A stretch of 29,500 bases of DNA from Mesostigma viride (lineage: Eukaryota; Streptophyta; Mesostigmatophyceae; Mesostigmatales; Mesostigmataceae), in assembly GCA_009746045.1 (NCBI GenBank), contig RPFO01000080.1:5445556-5475055 (forward strand), read 5' to 3'. The translations under genes were made by a program, and so were the position numbers. The notes beneath the pieces are model-generated. The model saw nothing but the letters and a program-made list of their open reading frames with translations. It did not search any database and was not told the origin of the DNA. Shown piece by piece: positions 1 through 9,638 of the stretch (position 1 is its first letter; every line of letters starts with the position of its first letter).

Positions 1-305
1 TGAACGACTCGAAAACGCGGAAAAGATAACGGCAGGCTCGAGCTACCATGGTCCGGATTCTCCCGATTTCTGGCCTGCGCTGGTTGTCTCTTTGATAGGC
101 ATTGCTTGCGTGCAAGATTAGCTCGAGGCCCATATTTTAGACTACTAGCTGAGCTGTGGACATACATGTAGTTATTGACGTCTTGACGGATATTGACGTC
201 TTGGGGGACTTCCACTATATCTTCTTTGGGGAATTCAGAGATCCCGGTCCCCCAACATGGACATGAGACTAATTAAAATCAATTAATCAATGTCATGAAT
301 AGAGC
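1..305 (-). repeat. Dispersed repeat, copy A (inverted relative to copies B and C)
   Basis: Read on the minus strand, this stretch aligns with 13390-13700 and partly with 18145-18270. Shared blocks include a GTTGGGGGAC block, GACGTCAATA, ACATGTATGTCCACAGCT, a GGGCCTCGAGCTA block and CTTGCACGCAA. The resemblance runs past GTCCCCCAAC into an ATTAATT-rich tail in both A and B. No protein was recognised in it. Positions 24-85 also match 8031-8092 with about six differences, so the copy may be a composite of two repeat families. The family is unidentified and the outer ends are uncertain, because the window starts inside it. Confidence 0.6.
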
Positions 306-842
306 GCGTTCATGACGTTCAGTCATGAACAGAGCCCTAACCTTAAACACATAAGAAAACAATTATGGCGGGCCATGTGACCAATGTAAGAAGCTTAGCC
401 CCCAAACATATTGTTGTCTCACGTAATGAATCACTTGCTGATCAACAAATCGATGGTTATCTCATAGGCACAATGTACCTCTGACCATCATTGCTGGCCC
501 ATGCATGCATGCACCAATGGCAGCCTACATGACACATACATCGCTTATTTGCCATGTAAAAAATGCGACAAAGTGTCCATATAGGTACTCATAGATTAGC
601 ACAAATTCCTTAGCACGATGTGGACAACTTTACTTAACGGTGAAAGCCTGTCTCGCCCTTATTGCCTTGAGGGTTCCCGGCGATAGGTCCTGTCTGTTGG
701 TCGACATTTTTCTTTTGAAGCTGGCCATCGTCGGTAGGTATGAATGATCTCGATGCTAGCAATTACGATGATGATACCCGAGGTAGTCTATACCTAGGAT
801 CGAGAGCTTCTTCTTGTATGGCAATGCCGGCAGTTAACTATT
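306..842. other. Non-coding stretch, nothing recognised
   Basis: Moderately AT-rich sequence with a short ATGCATGCATGCACC run near 503. I see no convincing open frame, tRNA or repeat unit here. Confidence 0.4.
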
Positions 843-1029
843 ACTCCGAATAAAGAGTTAAGAGGTTGGCCCTCGGCAGTCGGCATGGCGATCACGGAGC
901 GATGACGGGGCGATGACGGGGCGATGACGGGGCGTTGACGCGCGTGATGAATAGGATCTGTTTGACAGGCGGCGGCTATTGGTAATATAGATTGTTGATT
1001 AAGAGAAGAGTTTAGATGTTGGCCCGTGG

Positions 1030-1060
1030 GCGATGACGGTGACGGCGTCACCGTCATCGC
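1030..1060. repeat. Hairpin in first copy of the 289 bp unit
   Basis: The arm at 1030-1043 (GCGATGACGGTGAC) is the exact reverse complement of 1047-1060, with a 3-base loop. It is the counterpart of the longer hairpin at 1311-1362; three bases missing from the left arm shorten the pairing here. Confidence 0.8.
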
Positions 1061-1310
1061 CCTCGACGGGCGTCATGAATACGACCTTTTTGATATGCGG
1101 CGGCTATTGGTAATATAGGTCGTTGACTACTACTCCGAATACAAATGTAAAGAGTTAAGAGGTTGGCCCTCGGCTGGCTCGGCATGGCGATCACGGGGCG
1201 ATGACGGGGCGATGACGGGGCGTTGACGCGCGTGATGAATAGGATCTGTTTGATAGGCGGCGGCTATTGGTAATATAGATTGTTGATTAAGAGAAGAGTT
1301 TAGATGTTGG

Positions 1311-1362
1311 CCCGTCGAGGGCGATGACGGTGACGACCGTCACCGTCATCGCCCTCGACGGG
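1311..1362. repeat. Perfect 25 bp hairpin in second copy of the 289 bp unit
   Basis: Arms at 1311-1335 and 1338-1362 are perfect reverse complements with a 2-base loop. The outer part reads CCCGTCGAGGGCG and the inner part GATGACGGTGACG. Such a tight GC-rich palindrome could extrude as a cruciform. It resembles neither a terminator nor a known RNA gene. Its function is unknown. Confidence 0.85.
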
Positions 1363-1552
1363 CCCGATGAAAAACCGATGTTTGATATGCGGCAGCTATT
1401 GGTAGTATAGGTCGTTGACTATCACTCCGAATAAACAGTTAACAGGTTAAGGCCCTCGGCCGGGCGATGACGGGGCGATGACGGGGCGTTGACGCTCGTG
1501 ATGAATAGGACCTGTTTAATAGGCGGCGGCTATCGCTAATATATAGGTCGGA

Positions 1553-2005
1553 TATTTGTGTAGCACCCCCCTCCTTCCCACGGCAGGTACGCAGCGACTC
1601 GCTGTTGTGCTGGCTGCAGTTGTGTACCACCTGTACGGTTTTTGTGTACCACCTCCCTCCTTCCCACGGCAGGTACGCAGCGACTCGCTGTTGTGCTGGC
1701 TGCAGTTGTGTACCACCTGTACGGTATTTGTGTACCACCCCCCTCCTTCCCACGGCAGGTACGCAGCGACTCGCTGTTGTGCTGGCTGCAGTTGTGTACC
1801 ACCTGTACGGTTTTTGTGTACCACCTCCCTCCTTCCCACGGGTACGCAGCGACTCGCTGTTGTGCTGGCTGCAGTTGTGTACCACCTGTACGGTATTTGT
1901 GTACCACCCCCTCCTTCCCACGGCAGGTACGCAGCGCCCGGCTGTTGTCCTGGCTGCAGTTGTGTACCACCTGTACGGTATTTGTGTACCACCACCCTCC
2001 ATGGC
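1553..2005. repeat. Tandem array of an 83-86 bp unit, 5 copies plus a partial
   Basis: GTGTACCACCTGTACGG recurs at 1622, 1708, 1794, 1877 and 1962, so the spacings are 86, 86, 83 and 85 bp. The unit also contains TTCCCACGGCAGGTACGCAG and a CTGTTGTGCTGGCTGCAGTT block. Because the period is not a constant multiple of three, the open frames seen on both strands are repeat by-products rather than genes. Confidence 0.9.
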
Positions 2006-2991
2006 CCATGCAGCCCGGCCCGGCATCGTGCCGTCGCCGACCCGACAACGTTTTCTCGAACAACACGAATTTGAATTTTAGGGACTGGAGCGGCTGGCAC
2101 GCTAGCGGCACGACCAACGGAACAAGAGAACCGAGAAACTGTGGCCGCCAGGAGGATAAAGGTTTCAAGGCGCATGCGTTTGAGGCTAGCCAGAACCGAA
2201 TGCGAGGTTTTACTTTATCAAACCGATGTATATCAATGTGGCCAGAATTCTTTTCCAGTTGCGGGGTCGTGTGTCGCCAATTTGTTGTTGGGCCGGGCAC
2301 TTTAATCGTGATTGCAAGAAGTCAGTTCACGACGCCGTTAGCGTGGCATTTATGTACAGCAATTCATCGTTCGGCTTCTTTATCCTATCGGCAACTCCTC
2401 ACGACGTGTGAGCGTGAGTCGGTTGTCGTGTGAATGGACACTTTCTGGGAAAGTAAGTCACTAGAGTGCCAATTTCACCGATCGCAAAACATTTACCCAG
2501 TTTGGGCAGATAGACCTGGCTAAATACGAGGGCGAGCGGAAGTAATTGTTGATGCATAGCCATCTGCTTCCTGCGCTTTGTAATTGTAATGAGTTGTTCG
2601 CAAATTGGCGTCTCTAGCGGTTACTCCTCTGTGCACAGCTGGCGACCAAGAAGACTTCATTGGCAGCCGGACTGCGGATGCGCGTCGTTGGAATATTAGC
2701 AACGTTAACATGTTTGCTGCGTTTTTTGTGAAGCTTGTCTAGCCGACTGCATTTGGGAGACTTGGCAAGGTTGCCTCCAATCGTTGAAGTCACAACCTGG
2801 GTGTCAATTCACGTTTACTAGCCACGGTCATAGTAACATTCTAATGGCATTTGTCCCAGTTTCAACATGGGTTTTCACTCTGATCTGATGGAGTTAAGGG
2901 CCTAGCTCCGTGGTTTTGTGTCATTGTAGCAGTTTAGTCGCCTGCTAACGTAGTGAATCTTCCATCCCACCTCTCCCACCCCCACCCGCAC
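2006..2991. other. About 1 kb without a recognised gene
   Basis: Mixed-composition sequence with only short open frames (at most about 60 codons outside the array). No domain, tRNA or repeat was recognised. If the candidate exon at 3231-3304 is real, upstream exons of that gene could lie here, but I could not identify them. Confidence 0.35.
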
Positions 2992-3163
<172 letters not shown>

Positions 3164-3230
3164 TCCCACCCCCGCTCTCTTGTCCCTCCCGCACCCCTCC
3201 TCTCTCTTTCCCTTTTCCTTGGCTGTTGAG

Positions 3231-3304
3231 AAGGACTGGGGTGAAAACTCCAGACCGTTGGTGGCTGCCTTCAAGCAGGAAGTTTCAAGGATCAACAAGT
3301 TTTT
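3231..3304 (+). CDS. Candidate internal exon, family not recognised
   Basis: A pyrimidine tract of more than 200 bases ends in a possible acceptor AG at 3229-3230. After it the sequence reads, in one frame, KDWGENSRPLVAAF then KQEVSRINKF, which looks like ordinary protein rather than repeat translation. The frame closes with TGA at 3306-3308 unless it is spliced at GTGAGC, which begins at 3305. A second donor-like GTGAGT lies at 3340. The QEVSRINKF pattern is loosely similar to helices in SPX proteins or in the dynein heavy-chain C-terminal region, but too short to assign. No flanking exon was found, so this could be chance. Confidence 0.25.
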
Positions 3305-3339
3305 GTGAGCTGTCTGATATGGTCACTGCTGCGACAAAG

Positions 3340-3885
3340 GTGAGTTATCTTGTTTTTCATGTAATTTTTTTGCTGTAGCTAGGTAAGCCGGCCATTTTGT
3401 ACTCCCCTTTCTTTTGCTCTCACGATTTATTCTTGTTGTGGTTTATATGGTCCCGTTAAGTGGCATGCATTATCATTATCCACATTAGTGTGAGAAACCA
3501 TCCGCAGTGTTGTAGCTTGCATCTATAACAACAGTTTTTGCTGCCGCCGCCACTGCTATTACCAACATTAAGTCATTCTTGCTTTCTAAGCACTCTTTTT
3601 CCTCTTAGGCTGTTGGTTGGGATACCAGCCACCCTTGCACGCATAAATTCAAGCACCGGGTGCATGTGAAAACACAACCAAGGCAAGAATGTCCCCCTCT
3701 CGCAATATCCCACCCACGCAACGCACCCAATGCAGCAAGAATGGGACCACCTTGTTGCCATGAGCTCTAGCACCGTTGCCACCCCTAGCTTTCTACTGTT
3801 CCCGTCCATCCTTATTTACACTGGCTGCTTTGCTTGCATTTCTGGCTCAGTGCCAGTTTGCACTTGCTAGCTTGCTAAGACAATA
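3340..3885. other. Non-coding stretch, nothing recognised
   Basis: Short open frames only. No repeat unit or RNA gene was recognised. It would be intronic if the exon call at 3231-3304 is right. Confidence 0.35.
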
Positions 3886-3894
3886 ATGCAGCTT

Positions 3895-4285
3895 GCAAAC
3901 GGCAAGGGCAAGCACCCGGGTAAGAGCAAAGGCAACCGCACGAGCAAAGGAAAGGGAAACTGGAAGAGCAAGCACAAGGCCAAGGAAAGGACAAAGGCAC
4001 TTGTGCTTGCCAAAAGGGCAGGCTCAAGGGAAATGACAAGGGCAAGGGCAGGGGCAGGCACAAGGGAAGCGGATAAGGGCAAGGGCAGGCGCAAGGGAAA
4101 GAGATTAGGACAAGTCAAGCACGAGGGAACGGACAAGGGCAAGGGCAGGCACAAGGGAAAAGATGAAGACAAGGGCAGGCACTAGGGAAAGGATGAGGGC
4201 AACGGCAAACACTGGGGATCAAAGGATAGGGGCAAGGGCAGATGCTAGGGTAACAGTTAGGGCAAAGGCAGGCACAAGAGAAGAA
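3895..4285. repeat. Purine-rich minisatellite (AAGGGCA-type units)
   Basis: The plus strand is built from degenerate AAGGGCAAGGGCAGGCACAA blocks separated by 35-60 bases of related sequence. Purines dominate one strand across almost 400 bp. A 99-codon plus-strand frame (3886-4185) translates to lysine/glycine-rich low complexity and is treated as a by-product; minus-strand frames give leucine/proline-rich low complexity. Confidence 0.75.
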
Positions 4286-4521
4286 TAAGGGGCCGTGAAG
4301 TATAAGTGGAAATGCGGGTGGCGACATGGGGTTCGATCGGGCCTGCTGATGCAAATGCAGATTTCAACTGCAGTGACAAACACAAGCGTAGACATAGGCA
4401 ACGACAAATTCCTTGCATGCGTGCCTTGCTCTTCACCGGCTGGCTCGTTTGCTAGTTGTCTAACAGTTTCTACCGATAAACATCACTTGCCATTGTAAGG
4501 TCTGCCTTGCTGCCGTGCTAG

Positions 4522-4757
4522 TGGGTAGCTGGGTGATCGTGCTTGTTCCTTGTCAAGGGAGGGATGCATGTGGAGTAGGTGGGTGGGTGTGCTTGTTCCT
4601 TGCCAAGGAAGGGATGCACAAAGGTTAGATAGGTGCACGTGCTTGTTTCTTGTCAAGGGAGGGACGCACAAAGGGTAGGTGGGGGCACATGGTTGTGCCT
4701 CGTCAAGGGCGGGATGCACGAAGGGTAGGTGGGGGCATGTGGTTGGTCCTTGTCTTT
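4522..4757. repeat. Tandem array with an exact 50 bp period, about 4.7 copies
   Basis: GCTTGTTCCT or its variants fall at 4541, 4591, 4641, 4691 and 4741, exactly 50 bp apart each time although the units differ at many positions. The core is GTAGGTGGG, then GCTTGTTCCTTGTCAAGGGA, then GGGATGCACAAAGG. It has no coding role that I can see. Constant length with diverged bases suggests an old array with few indels. Confidence 0.9.
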
Positions 4758-5465
4758 TCACCGCCCAAGCGATGGCGATGTAGCATGCATTATACATTTA
4801 TTCGTGCATTAAAAATCACTTTCCTTACAAGCGGCCTTAGCCGACTCCATCTGCCGTTGCCATTTCTCCGTATTGCATTGTCCGGACACGGTTTTTGTGT
4901 CGCAGGTCTTCCCCCGTAAAGGCACAAGCTGCCTGCGCGCGGAATTATGTGCAGACACCTCGGTTTCCAACACGACGGCTTCCCGCACATATCGAGCTCT
5001 GGATGTACAACATCTTCCCCCGGCGCACTTGCTCCCGGATGGAGCTTCTGTGCGGTGCCGACATCCCCGGAGCTGTCCTAAGCACCGCATGGAAACAGTA
5101 TTTCAAGCCACGAAGAGAAGCCACGAATTTGATATTGACTTGATATTGTCGTCAGAAGACTTGATATGCTATTTTCTGTGAAGGCGTTGGATTTTTGTGC
5201 ATGACATGTAATCCTGCATTTAATAATGAAATTTTTTATGAAATAGGAACTCGTCTTGCATGAGCCTTGCTGCAAATGCCATTCATTTTTTTCCCCCGGG
5301 TAAATGGGTGTTAGGGGTTAGGTTGACCGAAATGATAAGTGAAATCAAAGTGAAATTCTGATAAGTGACATGCGTACTGCAATTCAGAACGACATAGCGA
5401 CATGATTGTAGTACCGGTAGTGTACGCGAGAAGCATACGACGTCGTAACCTACGGGACCGAGTAC
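4758..5465. other. About 0.7 kb without a recognised gene
   Basis: Overlapping open frames of 80-102 codons exist at 4873-5181 and 4809-5090, but none shows a recognisable domain, low-complexity-free conservation signal or clear splice context. I cannot support a gene. Confidence 0.3.
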
Positions 5466-5468
5466 CGG

Positions 5469-5635
5469 GATCGTAAATTACCAACTCGTAAATTACTACC
5501 TCGCAAATTACTACCTCGTACCTTACTACCTCGTAAATTACTACCTCGTACATTACTACCTCGTACATTACTACCTCGTAAATTACTACCTCGTAAATTA
5601 CTACCTCGTAAATTACTACCTCGTAAATTACGACG
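5469..5635. repeat. 15 bp minisatellite, about 11 units
   Basis: The unit AAATTACTACCTCGT repeats with single-base variants. Since 15 is a multiple of three, the minus strand stays open and reads as repeats of YEVVI, inside a 172-codon frame at 5311-5829. Related fragments at 5708-5745 show that the array was once longer or spread. I consider the open frame a consequence of the period, not a gene. Confidence 0.92.
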
Positions 5636-5914
5636 TCGGATCTTACCTCGGATCTAACTCGTAGCTTACGAGAAAGATCCGAACTCTTATACAAACGGTA
5701 TACGTAGTCTGTGCCGTAAATTACCACCTCGTAATTTACGCCTCGGATCATTTTTACTACCCTCGGACGAAAAGTATAGTGGGGCCGCCACCCGTGGACT
5801 TTTCGTGATAGTAGACTCGGCATGGACACTAGTGTGCTACCCTAGACGTGACGGGCTCACACCCGGGCGCACTCCTCCTGGTTTGTCCGTCATATGGATC
5901 GAGGCAGATGGTAC

Positions 5915-6110
5915 CGGCAAGGATAGATGGCAAGTAGTGATGAAGGAGACCACCCCCAAGTCTGCGGGGGCTCCGCGCGTGACCGCGTATGGCATTCATA
6001 GCGATTCGGGCCGGCTGGTGCCCACAACCCGGTAACTAGGACCTAGATAGCTTACCTCATCCATTCCATCCCATGTTCCCCTCCCACTGCATGAGGACTT
6101 ATGCTCACGT
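5915..6110 (+). repeat. Diverged direct repeat, copy 1
   Basis: Shares with 6265-6468, in order: a GATAGATGGCA-like start, a CCACCCCCCA-like block, TGGCAT-CATAGCGATTCGGGCC, GTAACTAGGA, CATCC-CCATCCCAT and GGACTTA-GCTCACGTGAC. The copies are about 350 bp apart with many substitutions and indels. No TG...CA ends or target duplication were seen, so it is not clearly an LTR pair. Confidence 0.7.
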
Positions 6111-6122
6111 GACGCAGTACCT

Positions 6123-6217
6123 GCTGTGGCATGCCTTTGGCATGAAGGAGAAAGGGGGTCTCTGCCCTTTCTTCCTGTTGTGCACATACAGGGATTAAAA
6201 GCACTCCGATGCTCCGT
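6123..6217 (+). repeat. Dispersed repeat shared with 27781-27874
   Basis: GCTGTGGCATGCCTTTGGCA followed by TGAAGGAGAA, GGGGGTCTCTGCCC and GTTGTGCACA occurs here and at 27781-27874 with about 85-90% identity by eye and the same orientation. It sits between the two copies of the 350 bp-spaced duplication. The family is unidentified. Confidence 0.8.
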
Positions 6218-6264
6218 GACTCCCCAACGGGAGCACGTAGTTAATTGTCTGTAATACGAAGGCA

Positions 6265-6468
6265 GATGACGCGTAAAGATAGGTGGCAGACAGTAATGCA
6301 GGCCACCACCCCCCAGTCGATGGGGCCTCCGCACGTGACTAAGTTTGGCATGCATAGCGATTCGGGCCGTGGTGCCTGCAACCCTGTAACTAGGAACTAG
6401 ACAAAGCTACATCCATCCACCCCATCCCATATTCATTTCCCTTCAGGAGGACTTAAGCTCACGTGACA
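6265..6468 (+). repeat. Diverged direct repeat, copy 2
   Basis: Partner of 5915-6110; see that entry for the shared blocks. It is followed directly by a TTAATTAA-type run at 6480-6512. Confidence 0.7.
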
Positions 6469-6512
6469 CAGTCACGTGTAAATTAACTAATTAATTAATT
6501 AATTAATTGATT

Positions 6513-6942
6513 AATCGACGATGCAGGTGTTGTTTTTAAATGAAATCTTTCTATATATCTAGTATATGTACATATCCAACAGAGTCCAGAAACTGCTCTC
6601 GAGTACAGGTCCAAAAAAACAGACATCTCAGATGATGGCGCCAGATCATGGAAAGGTCACGCTTCGCCACCACCACTGCCACTAAGTCTGGGGAAATGGC
6701 AGGAAAGACCAGCTTGCCCTTGTTTTACAAGCTCTAGAAAGCCCAATCAATAGCGGTGTGTAAACAGGGTGTACCACCCTCAACAAGTGGTGGGATGAAC
6801 CCCCACACATCCCATTTACATGCTAATATCATCTTTTGGGTACCCCCAGGTCAGCCCTGCATGGGTTATTCCATGATATGATTTTAGGGGGTCTGGCATA
6901 GGACCCTCACCGAGACAAGGCATGTCAAGACGCAAGGCTCAG
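6513..6942. other. Non-coding stretch, nothing recognised
   Basis: No open frame, repeat or RNA gene could be supported. It begins just after a short (TTAA)n-like run. Confidence 0.35.
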
Positions 6943-7173
6943 CTAGTCCAGGTACATGTCGAGGATGATGCTCCACTTGTTGTTCCTTAGATTGTTGATA
7001 ATCGTCAGATTTTTGGCGCGGAGGAGGGCATGCACGTTCTGATGCCACCGATGCCGCACCCCCAGTCGAGATGCAAAGCAGAACGTGGGAAGCAAGAACA
7101 TTTGGAGCATGTCAATCCGCAGGAAAAAGGCATTGCGTGCAGGTGTCAGAAAGGAGGTGAAGCCTGCATGCAC
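6943..7173 (-). pseudogene. Possible LINE-type remnant, 76-codon frame
   Basis: The minus-strand frame reads RIDMLQMFLLPTFCFASRLG followed by HRWHQNVHALLRAKN and a stop. The pattern of Arg, hydrophobics, Phe-Leu-Leu-Pro and an aromatic-rich turn resembles the region after the reverse-transcriptase domain of LINEs, where an R-x-hydrophobic-x-x-x-x-LLPK-x-x-Y signature is common. The resemblance is weak. No RT motif was found nearby, and a 41 bp array abuts its 5' side. A chance open frame is a real alternative. Confidence 0.2.
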
Positions 7174-7176
7174 AAG

Positions 7177-7376
7177 GACTGTGAAACTTTCAATACAAAC
7201 AGGACCGTCAATACTAGGATATAGTAACTTTCAATACTACTATGACTGTCAATACTGGGATATAGTAACTTTCAATACTACTAGGACTGTCACTACTAGG
7301 ATATAAAAACTTTCAATACTACTAGGGCTGTCAATACTAGGATAAAGTAACTTTCAATACTAGTAGGATATAGTAA
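7177..7376 (+). repeat. 41 bp tandem array, about 4.5 copies
   Basis: Unit GACTGTCAATACTAGGATAT followed by AGTAACTTTCAATACTACTAG, with period 41 at 7203, 7244, 7285 and 7326 and a shortened unit at 7177. Short internal repeats (CAATACTA) occur twice per unit. It is AT-rich and non-coding. Confidence 0.9.
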
Positions 7377-7599
7377 TCAGCTCACACTAGCTCGTTTTAC
7401 TCTTCCAACTATCAGGTAGGCAAGCCAGGTCCAAGGCGTAGTCTTCTGCACTGCTAACGGTAGTGCTCACCCTTACATAAGGATTTTAGGACTCGGTAAT
7501 GGCACCAAGGGTGGAAGAGGCTCAATCCAGAGCTACATCGTGTTATTTTCCGTCACATATGCCATTAAGCTCGGGCATACCAGACACAGACTCCAAGGA

Positions 7600-7860
7600 T
7601 AACAGCTGTCCATAAGCTTCACTCTCTGCTGAGATGCCTTGCCCTAGCTCTTGCCTAGCCATAATCATCTTCCACTGCATGCCAGGCCTTTTAGGTATGA
7701 TACATCATGGTGGTGCAGGTGCACCTAGTGCAACCAGAGTAGGTGGCTGTTTAGGACCCCCACCAGCAGGTTGTAGCCCAGAATGTATTAAAAACCATAG
7801 GCCCCTTCTCAGGGACATGTGTCACATATGCTCCCCACGGAGATATGTTATAGTTTAATT
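7600..7860 (+). repeat. Dispersed repeat, uninterrupted relative of the hAT insertion site
   Basis: CTCTCTGCTGAGATGCC followed by CCCTAGCTC matches 27909-27936, and the following ATCATCTTCC, GGTGCACCTAG and AGAATGTAT blocks match sequence after 29327. The repeat is therefore continuous here and split in the distal copy by the element at 27937-29326. No protein was recognised. Confidence 0.65.
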
Positions 7861-8030
7861 TAATAAGCTTCACAGCGCCAACAACTGTCTACCTCCGTAT
7901 GGAGCCATGCTAGGGTGCCATATTCTGCCATCCGAGTAGTAACCATGCCAACCCTAGCCAATGATATTTCACCGAGCAGTTCCATCAAGATGCATTGTAA
8001 TGATAATGATCGCAGTCACAAACACGGGTA

Positions 8031-8092
8031 AGATAACAGCAGGCTCGAGCTACTATGGTCCGCATTCTCCAGATTCCTGGCCTGCGCTGGTT
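8031..8092 (+). repeat. Short dispersed repeat shared with 24-85
   Basis: AAGATAAC, GCAGGCTCGAGCTA, ATGGTCC and CTGGCCTGCGCTGGTT occur in the same order and spacing as at 24-85, with about six mismatches over 62 bp. Confidence 0.8.
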
Positions 8093-8986
8093 CATGTCGC
8101 ACTCGCACTACAGAGGCCCCCAGAGGCCATGGAAGCCAGGCAGCATGCCACGTATTTCAGTGCTACAAGACATGCCATTATCTCTTGCTGTCCAATACCA
8201 AACCATGGAGGAGCCAACAGAGAGCCAGCCGAGCCCCCTGGCTGGGACCCACCCCATCCGGCCAAGATGGGGTTCTCCACCGGGCCACCTTGGGGGGAAT
8301 GTATGGACATAAGGCCACACATATACTACTACAGCAGTATTGCATACTATATTGCAGCGTGGAAGCATAAGACGCACGGATGGGATGAACGCCAATGCAG
8401 TGCATGCCTGAGGTATCGTCACGCTACCATGCTATCAGCTGATGATGGTGACAGCATGTGCAAATGAACAAGGGCAGCACAGCCAGCAAGAAAAGACGAG
8501 GCCATATCCTGATGCAACCCCCGTTGCAAGTTCAGTCCCGAACTTACGCTACTTATATGATATTATTTATTATTATTATTTGCTAATTATATTGCGCCAG
8601 GCTACAGGCTCTGGATACCGTCCGGCTCCGTAGGCCATGGAGTGCCCAGTGGCTGCCCCTTCCCTTGGTAGCCGATTGGTAGCCAAACAATGGCGGTGTC
8701 GTCGTGAATCATAGTTAGAAGGCAGAAGCGATGGTCGACCATAATAGGCCCTGCCATCACGCATGGCATGGGTGTCAACCTAACTAGCTTGGCAGGGCTC
8801 AGGTGTGCCGACTCTTACCAGCTAGGTCGGCGATTGTTGGCCAGCTGCCAGTGCATGGTGCAAACAGGTGCCGATGTGGCTTAAGTGTGACACCACAGCT
8901 GGGTTGCTCTTCGCACGTATGCTGTAAGGTGCTGCGTGTGGTGGTATAGGGTTACTGAATAGTGGCCAGCGGGCAACAGTACTTTA
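8093..8986. other. About 0.9 kb without a recognised gene
   Basis: Several overlapping frames of 60-168 codons (8100-8467) carry no recognisable motif. A short TTATTATTATT run lies near 8565-8580. Nothing else was found. Confidence 0.35.
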
Positions 8987-8987
8987 A

Positions 8988-9082
8988 ATGCCTGACCCCT
9001 TTGATCAGGAAATGTACTTAATGCCTGACCGCTTTGATCAGGAATCAGTACTTAATGCCTGGCCGCTTTGCTTATCAGATAA
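8988..9082 (+). repeat. 33-34 bp tandem repeat, about 2.8 copies
   Basis: ATGCCTGACC then TTTGATCAGGAA and TACTTA repeat at 8988, 9021 and 9055. It is followed by an AT-rich TAATA run to about 9120. Confidence 0.8.
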
Positions 9083-9120
9083 TACAAATAATAAAATAGA
9101 TATTAAAAAATAATATCCAT

Positions 9121-9600
9121 CGGGAGGTGAGAGAATACCTATCGCCTGTTGGTGCAACTCACTTGGCTGAATACGTCGCAAGTTAAGCTGGCTGTCAGGT
9201 CCAGCCGCTTCATGACGGCATAATCATCCTGCCTCCTCGAGACAAACTTTAGCGGTATACGCTGGCTGACGGTCACGACTGCTTTTGGCGCGACCTGCAC
9301 GCGTCCATGGCACATCGCCCCAACAGACACGCACGCGTTTGTGATGGGCCCCGAGACACAAGCACGCCCGTTTGAGATGCAGCAAGCGGGTGAGATGCAA
9401 GCGAATAGCAGCTAGGGGCACAGACAGGAGCAATGATTAAACATAATAGAGTGTCGTCCAGATCAGGCCTGCCACATGCCAACCCTGTCCAATGACAAGT
9501 GTCGTCCGCAGCCAGGCCTGCCAACCCTGTCCTAGCTGCCAAGAGGGTTGGGTTCCCAAAGTACAGGCAGCTGCATGCCCTCCTAGTTATTCACACACAT
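9121..9600. other. No supported gene; one short local duplication
   Basis: Overlapping minus-strand frames at 9139-9542 show no known domain. A roughly 45 bp direct duplication (GTCGTCC...AGGCCTGCC...AACCCTGTCC) occupies about 9452-9534. Confidence 0.4.
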
Positions 9601-9638
9601 TCACACACCACAAATGTTAAAATCCTATCCTTAATGAA

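Larger units (their letters stand above)
843..1553. repeat. Tandem array of a 289-292 bp unit, about 2.4 copies
   Basis: Units start at ACTCCGAAT (843, 1132, 1424), giving periods of 289 and 292 bp; the third copy is partial. Each unit holds a run of short GCGATGACGGG repeats, a GGCGGCTATTGGTAATATAG block and, in the two full copies, a hairpin near its end. The copies differ by small indels: the third has lost one side of the unit and the first has a shortened hairpin arm. Reading frames through it have no recognisable product. Confidence 0.85.

Noticed and set aside
1311-1362. Bacterial-style terminator hairpin
   Set aside because: No T-run follows, the hairpin repeats within a satellite, and the context is eukaryotic.
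1439-2433. Long open frames of 158-263 codons on both strands
   Set aside because: They all run through the 83-86 bp array and translate the repeat; no start, domain or splice evidence supports a gene.
3886-4185. Lysine/glycine-rich 99-codon frame starting with ATG
   Set aside because: It is contained in the purine-rich minisatellite; composition follows from the repeat and no nuclear-protein domain is recognisable.
4320-4345. tRNA-like T-loop GGTTCGATC
   Set aside because: No matching acceptor, D or anticodon arms nearby.
7177-7376. CRISPR-like repeat-spacer pattern from CAATACTA blocks
   Set aside because: A simple 41 bp head-to-tail tandem repeat with no unique spacers.
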